Notes under the pieces: model-generated
What the model saw: the letters and a program-made list of their open reading frames with translations, nothing else
Told to the model about the DNA's origin: nothing
The model's database searches: none
Origin: Desulfarculaceae bacterium
GTDB lineage: Bacteria; Desulfobacterota; Desulfarculia; Desulfarculales; Desulfarculaceae
Direction of reading: 5' to 3'
Assembly (NCBI GenBank): GCA_027067385.1
Contig: JAMOVV010000099.1
Coordinates: 1-37,866, forward strand
Length of the DNA: 37,866 nt
Program-made: the position numbers and the translations under genes
Shown here: positions 7,497-15,413 of the stretch, piece by piece
Layout of the letters: each line of letters opens with the position of its first letter
Numbering within the stretch: position 1 is the stretch's first letter

Positions 7497-9130
7497 GGGG
7501 GCGGGTTCACAAAGGCCATTTCCTGCAGGCGCTGGGTGAGGGCCGGCAGGGTGGCGGGGTCCCGGGCGCTGATGGCCACGGCGTCCATCCGGCGCGCCAG
7601 GCTCTCCACCACCTGGGGGTCGGCCAGGTCTATTTTATTCAGGACCAGCAGGCGCGGGATCCGGTCCAATTCCAAGTCGGATAAAATTTTTTCCACCGAG
7701 ACGATCTGCTGCCGTAGCTGGGGGTGGCTGGCGTCGGCCACGTGCAGTAGCAGGTCGGCCTGCTTGAGCTCCTCCAGGGTAGCGGCAAAGGCGCGGCGCA
7801 GGTCCCGGGGCAGGTCCCGGATGAAGCCCACGGTGTCGGTGATGATCACCTGGCGCTCGCGGGGAAAGCGCAACCGGCGGCTGGTGGGGTCCAGGGTGGC
7901 GAAGAGCCGGTCTTCGACCCGCACCTGGCTCCGGGTCAGGGCGTTGAGCAGGGTCGACTTGCCGGCGTTGGTGTAGCCCACGATGGAGAGCATGGGCAGT
8001 CCCAGTTGGCGGCGGCGGCGGGAGCGGCGGCGGCGCTGGTCGGTGATCCTGGCCAGCTCGGCCTCCAGGCGGTGCAGGCGCTGGCGCACCCGGCGGCGGT
8101 CGATCTCCAGCTTGGTCTCGCCGGGACCGCGCCCCCCGATGCCGCCGGTGAGCCGGCTCAGGCCGTCGTCGCGGCTGGTGAGCCGGGGGGCCAGGTAGCG
8201 CAGTTGGGCCATTTCCACCTGGAGCTTGCCTTCGCGGGTGGCGGCGCGCTGGGCGAAGATGTCCAGGATGAGCTGGGTGCGGTCGATGAACTTCAACCGG
8301 GTCTCGGTGGCCAGGGCCAGGGAGTGGGCCTGGGCCGGGGTCAGCTCCTGGTCGAAGACCAGCACCCCGGCGCCCCGGCGCAGGGCCTGCAGGAGTACCT
8401 CGCCCAGCTTGCCGGCGCCCATGAGGGTGCGGGGGTCGGGCCGGGAGCGGCGCTGGATGACCCGGCCCACCACCCGCAGCCCGGCCGAGGCGGCCAGGGC
8501 GGCCAACTCGTCCAGGGAGTCCTCGGCCTGGTGGCGGGGCCGGGCCGATACGCTGATGAGCAGGGCGCGGCCCTGTTGTTGCACCAGGCGCGAGGCGCTT
8601 AGCCGGGCCAGCTCGTCTTCCAGGGAGCCCACCAGCTCGGCCAGGTCCAGGGGCGGCCGCCCGGCGGTAAAGGGCTCCAGGAGCCGCAGGTCTTGGCCCT
8701 GCACCGGCTGGGGCAGCAGGTGGGCCACGTGCAGCTCGCCGGCTTGTCCCTGGGGCGACACCTGCAAGACGGCCATGAGGTCCCAGCGGCGCAGGGCCAG
8801 CTCGGCCAGGTCGTCGCGGCCCAGGCCGCCGGCCAGGTGGGTGTGGAGAAAGCTGTAGCCGGCCAGGCGGGTGGCGCCGCGGCGCAGGCGGCCCAGGTCG
8901 GGGTAGGCCAGGCGCTCGGGCCCGCCCACCACCACCGTCTCCATCCGGCCGCGCCGCGAGACCACCAGGCCCACCTGGCGGCCCAGTTCAAAGGAGAGCC
9001 GGGCCAGGTCGCGGGCCTGCCGGCCGTGCAACAGCTCGGCCGGGGGCAGTCGCCGGCGATAGAGGTTGGCCAGCCGTTTGAGCTGGTTGGCCTTGAGGCC
9101 CTGGGTGAAACCGATTACCTTGCGGGCTAT
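7475..9130 (-). CDS. hflX: Ribosome-associated GTPase HflX
   Basis: HflX binds the ribosome and splits stalled 70S particles under stress. The C-terminal GTPase domain shows G1 GYTNAGKST, G3 DTVGF and G4 NKID. Before it are the HflX domain with LMGAGKLGE and an Arg-rich linker, then GGIGGRGPGETKLE. The shortest conventional frame begins with TTG at 9031, but homologous sequence continues upstream in frame (KVIGFTQGLKANQLKRL, then LYRRRLPP), matching the usual HflX N-terminus. An in-frame stop bounds it and no ATG, GTG or TTG exists there. I place the start at ATA 9130-9128, with GGAGA six bases upstream and 15 bp after the dnaB stop. The protein would be 551 residues. The gene is certain; the start codon is not. 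Confidence 0.9.
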   Translation of the reverse strand: MARKVIGFTQGLKANQLKRLANLYRRRLPPAELLHGRQARDLARLSFELGRQVGLVVSRRGRMETVVVGGPERLAYPDLGRLRRGATRLAGYSFLHTHLAGGLGRDDLAELALRRWDLMAVLQVSPQGQAGELHVAHLLPQPVQGQDLRLLEPFTAGRPPLDLAELVGSLEDELARLSASRLVQQQGRALLISVSARPRHQAEDSLDELAALAASAGLRVVGRVIQRRSRPDPRTLMGAGKLGEVLLQALRRGAGVLVFDQELTPAQAHSLALATETRLKFIDRTQLILDIFAQRAATREGKLQVEMAQLRYLAPRLTSRDDGLSRLTGGIGGRGPGETKLEIDRRRVRQRLHRLEAELARITDQRRRRSRRRRQLGLPMLSIVGYTNAGKSTLLNALTRSQVRVEDRLFATLDPTSRRLRFPRERQVIITDTVGFIRDLPRDLRRAFAATLEELKQADLLLHVADASHPQLRQQIVSVEKILSDLELDRIPRLLVLNKIDLADPQVVESLARRMDAVAISARDPATLPALTQRLQEMAFVNPPPGPGAFG

Positions 9131-9145
9131 GGCGGGTCTCCGGGG

Positions 9146-10516
9146 TTAGGGCTCTTGGTCTTCTTCGTAGGACAGGTTTTCGAACTGGGTGAGGTCGTCC
9201 AAGAAGACCAGCTTCACGGTGCCGGTGGGGCCGTTGCGCTGTTTGCCGATGATCACCTCGGCGATGTGGTCGTCGGGGTCTTCGGCCTCGCCCTTCTTCT
9301 TGTAGACCTTCTTGCGGTAGATGAAGGCGATGACGTCGGCGTCCTGCTCGATGGCCCCGCTCTCGCGCAGGTCGCTGAGCATGGGCCGCTTTTCGCCGGG
9401 GCGGTCTTCCACCTTGCGGTTGAGCTGCGACAGGGCCACCACCGGCAGGTTCAGCTCCTTGGCCAAGGCCTTGAGCGAGCGGCTGATGTCGCTTATCTCC
9501 TGCTCGCGGGTGTCGCTGTCATTGCGTCCCCGCATGAGCTGCAGGTAGTCCACCAGGATGAGCCCCAGGTCTTTTTCCCGCTTGAGGCGGCGCGCCTTGG
9601 CCCGCAGCTCCAGCACGCTCAGGGCCGGGGTGTCGTCGATGTAGATGGGCGCGTGGTAGAGCCGGTCGGCGGCCTCGGACAAGGCCGGCCAGTCGCGGTT
9701 GGTGGACAAGAAGCCCGAGCGCATCTTGGAGCCGGAGACCTTGGCCTCGGCCGAGAGCAGGCGCAGGGCCAACTGCTCCTTGCTCATCTCCAGGCTGAAG
9801 ATGGCCGTGGGCACTCCGCCTTTGATGGCCGCGTTGGCCCCGATGTTCAGGGCCAGGGCGGTCTTACCCATGGAGGGGCGGCCGGCCACGATGATGAGGT
9901 CGCCGGGCTGCAGGCCGTCGGTGAGGCGGTCCAGGCGTTCGAAGCCGGTGGATACGCCGCTTAGCATGCCCTTGTTCTTGAAGCGGCGCTCGACCATCTT
10001 GAGGGCCGACTCGATCACCTCGTTAAAGGGCGAGAACTCGCCGCCGAGGCGGCTCTGGGTGGCGGCGAAGATGGCCCGCTCGGCCTCTTCCAGGGCCAGC
10101 TCGGGGTCGGCCTGGTGGGTGTGGGCCTGCTCGATGGCGTGGTGGGCCGCGCTGATGAAGCCGCGTAGCAGGGCCTTTTCCTTGACCAGCTTGGCGTAGT
10201 GCTCCACGTGGGAGGGGGAGATGACGATATCGGCCAGCTCAGCCAGGTAGGCCGCCCCGCCGATGGACTCCAGCCGGCCCTCGTCGCTCAGCCGGGAGGT
10301 GAGGGTGATCTCGTCCACCGGGAGCTGGGCCTCGGACAGGGCGATCATGGCCTGGTAGATGGTACTGTGGCGGCGGTCGTAGAATTCCTCGGGCGACAGG
10401 ACGGCGGCCACCGCGGCCAGGATGTCATCGCCGTGGCTCAATACGCCCCCCAGCACCCCTTGCTCGGCGGGGATGTCCTGGGGGGGTAGACGGCGGGGAC
10501 CGGCGGCTTGGGCCAA
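9146..10516 (-). CDS. dnaB: Replicative DNA helicase DnaB
   Basis: The 456-residue hexameric 5'-3' helicase unwinds DNA at the replication fork and recruits primase. The N-terminal domain starts PPQDIPAEQGVLGGVL; the RecA-like core has Walker A GRPSMGKTALALNI, ILVDYLQLM (Walker B) and LSQLNRKVEDR with the typical arginine region. There is no intein and the length is normal. The start is TTG at 10516 with AGGAG seven bases upstream. It follows the ribosomal operon, a common arrangement with rplI, but an intrinsic terminator separates the two. hflX follows 15 bp later on the same transcript. Confidence 0.97.
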   Translation of the reverse strand: MAQAAGPRRLPPQDIPAEQGVLGGVLSHGDDILAAVAAVLSPEEFYDRRHSTIYQAMIALSEAQLPVDEITLTSRLSDEGRLESIGGAAYLAELADIVISPSHVEHYAKLVKEKALLRGFISAAHHAIEQAHTHQADPELALEEAERAIFAATQSRLGGEFSPFNEVIESALKMVERRFKNKGMLSGVSTGFERLDRLTDGLQPGDLIIVAGRPSMGKTALALNIGANAAIKGGVPTAIFSLEMSKEQLALRLLSAEAKVSGSKMRSGFLSTNRDWPALSEAADRLYHAPIYIDDTPALSVLELRAKARRLKREKDLGLILVDYLQLMRGRNDSDTREQEISDISRSLKALAKELNLPVVALSQLNRKVEDRPGEKRPMLSDLRESGAIEQDADVIAFIYRKKVYKKKGEAEDPDDHIAEVIIGKQRNGPTGTVKLVFLDDLTQFENLSYEEDQEP

Positions 10517-10608
10517 GGTCGACTCCTGGCTTGGATCGGTTGGCTGGCTGGGGTTTGTAAATACCCCGCCCGACCGGCCAGCGGCCGGGCGTCAGGTATC
10601 AAGTTAGC

Positions 10609-10654
10609 AAAAAAGGCCCCAGGGTCACTAGAACAAATTCAGGGTGACCGGGGC
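10609..10654 (-). terminator. Terminator of the rpsF-rplI operon
   Basis: On the minus strand, immediately after the rplI stop, GCCCCGGTCAC pairs with GTGACC-CT-GGGGC (one 2-nt bulge) and is followed by CTTTTTT. It separates the ribosomal protein operon from dnaB. The 90 bp between it and dnaB contain another GC-rich imperfect hairpin and presumably the dnaB promoter, which I could not identify. Confidence 0.8.
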
Positions 10655-11283
10655 TAGTCCTGGTCGTCGGACTCCGGCTCGGCGGCCTCGTCCTCGGCGG
10701 CCGGTTCTTCGGTGTCCTCGGCGGCCTCTGCGGCGTCGTCGTCGTCGGCGGCGGTCTCGTCGATGGCCTCCTCGCCGGCCTCTTCGGCTTCCGCCGCCGC
10801 GGCGGCCTCGGCGGCCGCCTTGGCCAACTGCTCTTCGTCCAACTGGGCCTCCACGGTCACCGCGATCTGCACCACCACCTGGGGATGCAGCTTGATATCC
10901 ACCTGGTACTCGCCGAGCTGCTTGATGGGGGTCTCCAGCAGGATGCGGCGGCGGTCGATATCGTGACCCATTTCGGCCAGGGCGGCGGCCAGGTCCATGT
11001 TGGTGATGGAGCCGTAGAGCTTGCCGGTCTCGCCGGCGCGGGCGGCCACGGTTACCTGCACGCCCTCGAGCTGGGCGGCCTCGCCGCGCACCCGCTCGGC
11101 CTCGGAGGCCTGGGCTGCGGCGATGCGCTTGCGTTCGGCCTCCAGGGCGGCCACGTTCTTATCCGAGGCCAGCATGGCGATACCCTGGGGAAGAAGGTAG
11201 TTGCGGCCGTAGCCGTCCTTGACCTCCACCACGTCGCCGGGATCGCCGAGCCCCAGCACTTCCTGGGTGAGGATTACCTGCAT
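10654..11283 (-). CDS. rplI: Large-subunit ribosomal protein L9, acidic tail
   Basis: L9 binds 23S rRNA at the base of the L1 stalk and helps keep the reading frame. Residues 1-50 are the N-terminal domain (MQVILTQEVLGLGDPGDVV, then YGRNYLLPQGIA). A long helix and the C-terminal domain run to about residue 148 and include GKLYGSIT. Beyond it is a tail of about 60 residues made almost only of Ala, Glu, Asp, Thr and Pro. The total of 209 compares with about 148 for typical L9. The tail is in frame and compositionally like the one on S6 in the same operon, so it is probably real. Last gene of the rpsF operon. Confidence 0.96.
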   Translation of the reverse strand: MQVILTQEVLGLGDPGDVVEVKDGYGRNYLLPQGIAMLASDKNVAALEAERKRIAAAQASEAERVRGEAAQLEGVQVTVAARAGETGKLYGSITNMDLAAALAEMGHDIDRRRILLETPIKQLGEYQVDIKLHPQVVVQIAVTVEAQLDEEQLAKAAAEAAAAAEAEEAGEEAIDETAADDDDAAEAAEDTEEPAAEDEAAEPESDDQD

Positions 11284-11301
11284 TGGTGTGTCCTCCTCTT
11301 G

Positions 11302-12288
11302 TCAGGCGGCGGCGTTGGCCTTGAGCCGCCTGAAGTCAAACCACATGTCAAACAGTCCCGCCGCCACCAACAGGAGCAAAACCAACTCCATCAACACCAC
11401 CGCGGTGTAGATGGCCGCACGCGCGGGACGGGGTATTTTCTTTTTTTGCAGCCAAAAGGCCAGCACCGCGATCCCCTGCAACAGGTAGACCGCACTGGTG
11501 GCGATGAGCAGGTTGGCTCCCAACCAGAAGAGCCAGCCCCGGGTGGCCACCACCAACACCACCGCAACGATGAAGAACCAGACCAGGACCTCCGGGGCCC
11601 GCCACAGTGTCAGCGACCTGGCCGGCTCCGGGGGCGGCTGGTTGATCCGGCTGGCCACCAGGTTGGCCCAAACCAACAGCAGGCTGGCGGCGGCCAGGAT
11701 GCCCGGGGTGAGCTTGATCAGGCCTCGCAGCACCCCTCCCAGCATCTTCACGGTGGCGGCGTCCATGCCGCTGTCGCGGTAAACCGCCAGCAGGGCGTTG
11801 ATCTCCGGGTCCACCTGGGACCGTACGAACTCGCCGAGACCCTGGCCGCTGAGCGGACCCAGGACCATGGCGATGCCCCCCAGGACCACCAGGGCGGCGG
11901 CCAGGGCGGCGGCCAGGGCGGTCTCTTCACTCCAGCCCCGGGCCAGGACCTCGCCCACCGCGGCGGCCACCACGGCGTAGTAGAAAAAATTCATGCCGCC
12001 GCCGGGCAGGGGCAATAGGGTGCTGCTGAGCACCCAGGCCGCCACCAGGGCCACCAGGGTCGCGGCCCTGCCCTGGGCCGCGCCGCCGCGCCGGTAGGCC
12101 CACATCAAGGGGGCGGGCGCGAAGATCACGCTGAAGGTGGTGAGGGTGACCATCACCACGGTCCAGAGCATCGAGCCCCCGCCGCTGCCCTCCAGGGCCG
12201 GGATGAAAAACAACAGCAGGCTCACCCCGGCCCCTAAGGCGGAGACGCCTCCCCAGCTAATCACCGGACCGGCGGCGGTGTCGCCCAT
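11302..12288 (-). CDS. DUF2232 (YybS-like) integral membrane protein
   Basis: The 328-residue inner-membrane protein has about eight to nine hydrophobic segments spread over the whole length and a short Lys/Arg-rich motif (KKKIPRPAR) before the last one. Position between rpsR and rplI is the hallmark of DUF2232 proteins in deltaproteobacteria and related groups. The biochemical role is unknown; the general fold suggests a membrane component of uncertain substrate. Its closest recognisable neighbours are the ribosomal genes, with a 15-bp gap after rpsR and an 18-bp gap before rplI, so it is co-transcribed with them. Confidence 0.8.
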   Translation of the reverse strand: MGDTAAGPVISWGGVSALGAGVSLLLFFIPALEGSGGGSMLWTVVMVTLTTFSVIFAPAPLMWAYRRGGAAQGRAATLVALVAAWVLSSTLLPLPGGGMNFFYYAVVAAAVGEVLARGWSEETALAAALAAALVVLGGIAMVLGPLSGQGLGEFVRSQVDPEINALLAVYRDSGMDAATVKMLGGVLRGLIKLTPGILAAASLLLVWANLVASRINQPPPEPARSLTLWRAPEVLVWFFIVAVVLVVATRGWLFWLGANLLIATSAVYLLQGIAVLAFWLQKKKIPRPARAAIYTAVVLMELVLLLLVAAGLFDMWFDFRRLKANAAA

Positions 12289-12303
12289 GGGCGACGTCTT
12301 CGG

Positions 12304-12537
12304 CTACTGGCTGGCCGCAAAGGGCAGCAGAGCGATGGCCCGCGCCCTTTTGATGGCCAGGGTGAGCTCCCGCTGATGGCGCGCGCAACAACCGCTGATG
12401 CGCCGGGGAATTATCTTGCCGCGTTCGGTGGTGAAGTAGCGCAGGGTGCGGGGGTCCTTGTAGTCGATTTTCAGGGTGCTGTCGGCGCAGAAGCGGCAGA
12501 CCTTGCGGCGGCCGTAACGCCTTTTCCGAAATGCCAT
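12304..12537 (-). CDS. rpsR: Small-subunit ribosomal protein S18, Zn-ribbon form
   Basis: S18 forms a heterodimer with S6 on the platform of the 30S subunit. The 77-residue sequence contains the conserved core [20 protein letters not shown] and [19 protein letters not shown] pair near residues 15-18 plus the CC at about 50-51 mark the zinc-binding (C+) form of S18. It starts with ATG 9 bp after the rpsF stop. Length is normal. Confidence 0.98.
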   Translation of the reverse strand: MAFRKRRYGRRKVCRFCADSTLKIDYKDPRTLRYFTTERGKIIPRRISGCCARHQRELTLAIKRARAIALLPFAASQ

Positions 12538-12546
12538 GGCTACCTC

Positions 12547-13029
12547 CTACTCCTGCTCCGTGGGTTGGTCCTCAGTCGGTTTCTCGTCGCCGGCGGACTC
12601 GGGCTCGGGCTTGGCCTCGGGCTCGGCCGGTGCTTCCTCGGCGGCCTCGGGCTCGGCGGCGGCCGGGGTTTCCTTGGCCGCCTCGGTCTCCTCGGCCGGC
12701 TCCTCGGGCTCGGGCTCGGGAATCAGGGCCTCGGCGTCGAACTCCTCATCCAATAGCACCGTGAGGTAGCGGATGACGCGCTCGTCGATCTTGAAGTTGC
12801 GCTCCATCTCGGCCACGGCCGCCGGGGTGGCGCCGTAGTCAAAGAGCACGTAGTAGCCCTTGTGGAACTTCTTTACTTCATAGGCCAGGCGCCGACGACC
12901 CCAGTCCTCGACCTTGACCATGGTCCCACCGCCGTCTTCGATGATGGCGCGGAACTTGTCCACCACCGCCGCGATGTCCTCATCGGGCAGCTCTGGACTA
13001 ATAATATAGATGGTTTCGTAATGCCTCAT
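12547..13029 (-). CDS. rpsF: Small-subunit ribosomal protein S6, acidic tail
   Basis: S6 pairs with S18 on the 30S platform. Residues 1-100 are the normal fold: MRHYETIYIISPELPDED, then GRRRLAYEVKKFHKGYYVLFDY and ERVIRYLTVLLD. Residues about 101-160 form a low-complexity tail of Glu, Pro and Ala. In E. coli the S6 tail is extended with glutamates after translation by RimK; here a long acidic tail is genetically encoded. ATG 13029 has GAGGAG upstream. First gene of the operon, preceded by a hairpin leader and a strong promoter. Confidence 0.97.
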   Translation of the reverse strand: MRHYETIYIISPELPDEDIAAVVDKFRAIIEDGGGTMVKVEDWGRRRLAYEVKKFHKGYYVLFDYGATPAAVAEMERNFKIDERVIRYLTVLLDEEFDAEALIPEPEPEEPAEETEAAKETPAAAEPEAAEEAPAEPEAKPEPESAGDEKPTEDQPTEQE

Positions 13030-13051
13030 ATGATCTCCTCATGGCCTTACG

Positions 13052-13072
13052 TCTCCGGCCCTATGCCGGAGA
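13052..13072 (-). promoter_or_regulatory. Hairpin in the rpsF leader, candidate S6:S18 site
   Basis: TCTCCGGC and GCCGGAGA form a perfect 8-bp stem with a 5-nt loop in the 5' leader, about 20 bp before the rpsF start. Many bacteria carry a leader structure bound by the S6:S18 dimer with a conserved CCG element. A CCGG-containing hairpin at this place fits, but the detailed motif cannot be confirmed by eye. Confidence 0.45.
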
Positions 13073-13095
13073 AAGGAGTTGTACTGGAAGTTGCT

Positions 13096-13124
13096 TTGAT
13101 ACCACCGGCTTGGGCGATTGTCAA
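13096..13124 (-). promoter_or_regulatory. Promoter of the rpsF operon
   Basis: On the minus strand TTGACA (13124-13119) and TATCAA (13101-13096) are exactly 17 bp apart. The -35 box overlaps the last codons of the upstream Nudix gene. Transcription would begin about 60 bp before rpsF, giving a leader that includes the hairpin at 13052-13072. Confidence 0.75.
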
Positions 13125-13546
13125 GCCGTGGGCGGGTGTTTGGGGCCGCCGGCCGGATCGGCGGCTTGTAACAGGGCGCGGTCGGCCGGGGCCAGGGTGA
13201 TGCCGTCCAGGTCCTGGGGCGACACCCAGGCCAGCTCACGGTGCTCCAGGGCCCGCGGGGTGCCCTGGAGCAGGCGGCAGTTAAAGGCCCGCAGGCGCAG
13301 GCGCTGTCCCTGGTGCGGCTGCCGCACCTGGCCGTGGAGCCCCTCCACCGCCACCCTGACGCCCAGTTCCTCGGCGATCTCGCGGGCCAGGGCGGCCGCC
13401 GGGGACTCGCCCGGCTCGATCTTGCCGCCGGGCAGCTCCCACAACCCGTTGTCAGCCCGCCGGGCCAAGAGCAGGCGGCCGTTTTGCCGGATCAAGGCGC
13501 AGACCACCTCCAGGGTGGTAGCGGGCTGGGCCGGGCGGACGCTCAA
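13121..13546 (-). CDS. Nudix hydrolase, MutT-like
   Basis: The 141-residue protein carries a complete Nudix box, GGKIEPGESPAAALAREI then AEELGV, at about residues 40-63, with the glutamates that bind the catalytic metal (REIAEE). The N-terminal EVVCALIRQNGRLLLARRADNGLWELPGG and the C-terminal HRELAWVSPQDL match the MutT/8-oxo-dGTP-diphosphatase subgroup. It likely removes oxidised nucleotides, but other nucleotide substrates are possible. TTG start at 13546 overlaps the TGA of the TPR gene (TTGA), indicating translational coupling. It is the last gene of the aminotransferase operon. Confidence 0.88.
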   Translation of the reverse strand: MSVRPAQPATTLEVVCALIRQNGRLLLARRADNGLWELPGGKIEPGESPAAALAREIAEELGVRVAVEGLHGQVRQPHQGQRLRLRAFNCRLLQGTPRALEHRELAWVSPQDLDGITLAPADRALLQAADPAGGPKHPPTA

Positions 13547-15372
13547 GGGGTCTTCTCGTTTTCCCGGGAGCCGGCCAGGCCCGAGGTCCTGAGCCGCAGG
13601 TAGCGCTCCTGGACCTTTTCGTCGCCCGGGGCCAAGTCCAGGATGCGCCCCAGGGTCTCCAGGGCCTGGTCTCGCTGCCCCTGGCTCTCCTGGATAAGGG
13701 CCAGGCTGCGCAACATCTCCAGGTTGTGGGGGGCCTGCTTTAGGCCGCGTTGCAGCAGCTCGGCGGCCTGGGAGGGCTGGTCCTGGGCCAAGGCCAGGGC
13801 GGCGCGCAGTTGGTAGAGCTTCACCGCCTTGGGATGGTCCTCAAGGGCTCGGTCCAGCAGTTCGGCCATGACCTGGGGGCGGTGTTCCGACAAAACGGGG
13901 TAGGCCCGGTTAATGGGTGACAGGTCTTTGGGGTCGTCCTGGTAGAGCTTTTTGATCACCGCCACCGCCTCCTGCCAGCGGCCCAGGCGCGAGAGGGCGT
14001 CAAACAACAGCAGCCTGGTTTCGCGGTCCTTGGGCTTGTGCTCGGCGGCGGCCTGGAGATAGTTCAGGGCGGCGGCCGGTTGATCGGCCTCCAGCAGCAG
14101 CACCCCCAGGTTGAAGCTCAACTCGGGATTGTCAGGCTTGAGCGCGGCCAGGCGGCGGTAGACCCGGCTCAGCTCCCGGCGGTGGCCCAGCTCCTGGTAG
14201 AGGTTGGCCAGGCGCAGGAGCACGGTGTAGTCTTCCGGCCCCAGGTCGGCGGCCCGGGCCAGGTGTTGGGCCGCCTTGGCCTGGTCGCCGGCGGCCAGGT
14301 AGGCGTCTGACAGCGCCAGTTGCAGGGAGCGGTCGGCGGGCTTTTGGGCTGCCGCCTTGACCAGGGCCCGCAAGGCCCCGGCGCGGTCGCCGGCGGCGGC
14401 CCGGGCCTGGGCCAGGGCCTTCCACAGCTCGATGTCCCAGGGACGGGCCTTGGCCGCCGCCTCCAGGACCAGACGGGATTGCTCGCCCTGGCCGGCCTTG
14501 GCCAGGGCCCGGCTGAGGCGCAACAGCACCGCGGTGTGCTGCCCCGGGGGCAGGGACCGCCGCAGCCGCTCCCACAGGCGGGCGGCGGCCGACCAGCGTT
14601 TGAGCTCCTCGTTGAGCCGGGCCAGGCGCTCGATGAGCACCACGTCCTTGGGGCGCTCGGCCACCAGCTTGCTCAGCGCCGCCACGGTGCGTTCTTTTTG
14701 CCCCAGCTTTTCATAGAGCTCGGCCAGCCGGGTGAGCAGGTGGGGGTCGTCTCCCTGGCGGGCGGCGTCCTCCAGCAGATCGGCGGCCCGGCGGTACTGC
14801 TTGGCCTGGGTGAGCAGGTCCACCAGGCGCAGGAGCAACAAGCGGTCGTCGGGGCTCTGGCGCAGGGCCCTTTGGGTGAAACGGATCTTGTCGGTGAGCG
14901 ACTTGCAGGCCTCGGCCTTGCGCAGGTAGTCGATGGGCAGCCAGTGGGGCACCAGGGTTATGGTCCCCAGGACGCGGTCGTTTTTGCGGGCCTGGATCAC
15001 CAGCTCCTTGACGTCCCAGACCTTGTCGCCCAGTAGCTGGCTGAGGCTGTGATAGCGGCTCAGGTCCACCTCCGGCCGGATGGCCAGCCGCAGGCGGATG
15101 CTGGAGCCGAGCCACTGGTCGCTGTGGACCTTGAGCACTCGAAAGGGTGTGTCGGGGTGGATGGCCAGGACCCCGCCCGGCTTGACGTTGACCTTCACCC
15201 CGCCCACGGCCAAATCCACCGATCGGAAACCCGCCCCGGCCCAGGCCGGCGGGCAGGGCCAGAGGGCCGCGGCCAACCACCAGGCCAAAACAATGGCCAG
15301 GGCCGCCGCCCACCGCGCTGGTCGATTTAAACGCCGTTTCATCAACCGCCGCCCCGTACTGGAGTCGTTCAT
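13543..15372 (-). CDS. Exported TPR-repeat protein
   Basis: This 609-residue protein has an N-terminal signal or anchor (Arg-rich start, hydrophobic AALAIVLAWWLAAALW, then AWAGAG). Next comes a short beta-rich domain of about 115 residues, then roughly a dozen tetratricopeptide repeats from about residue 165 to the end. Repeats of the form LYEKLGQKERTVAALSKLV and LYQELGHRRELSRVYRRLA are clear. TPR arrays bind other proteins, so it probably scaffolds an envelope complex. The ATG at 15372 has only a weak GGGTA; ATG 15342 (MKRRLNRPAR) is an equally good start and gives a more typical signal sequence. It lies 41 bp after mtaB and overlaps the Nudix gene. Function unknown. Confidence 0.82.
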   Translation of the reverse strand: MNDSSTGRRLMKRRLNRPARWAAALAIVLAWWLAAALWPCPPAWAGAGFRSVDLAVGGVKVNVKPGGVLAIHPDTPFRVLKVHSDQWLGSSIRLRLAIRPEVDLSRYHSLSQLLGDKVWDVKELVIQARKNDRVLGTITLVPHWLPIDYLRKAEACKSLTDKIRFTQRALRQSPDDRLLLLRLVDLLTQAKQYRRAADLLEDAARQGDDPHLLTRLAELYEKLGQKERTVAALSKLVAERPKDVVLIERLARLNEELKRWSAAARLWERLRRSLPPGQHTAVLLRLSRALAKAGQGEQSRLVLEAAAKARPWDIELWKALAQARAAAGDRAGALRALVKAAAQKPADRSLQLALSDAYLAAGDQAKAAQHLARAADLGPEDYTVLLRLANLYQELGHRRELSRVYRRLAALKPDNPELSFNLGVLLLEADQPAAALNYLQAAAEHKPKDRETRLLLFDALSRLGRWQEAVAVIKKLYQDDPKDLSPINRAYPVLSEHRPQVMAELLDRALEDHPKAVKLYQLRAALALAQDQPSQAAELLQRGLKQAPHNLEMLRSLALIQESQGQRDQALETLGRILDLAPGDEKVQERYLRLRTSGLAGSRENEKTP

Positions 15373-15413
15373 AAGATACCCAGCAGACGGCCGGTAGTCA
15401 AAGGTACTTACAA

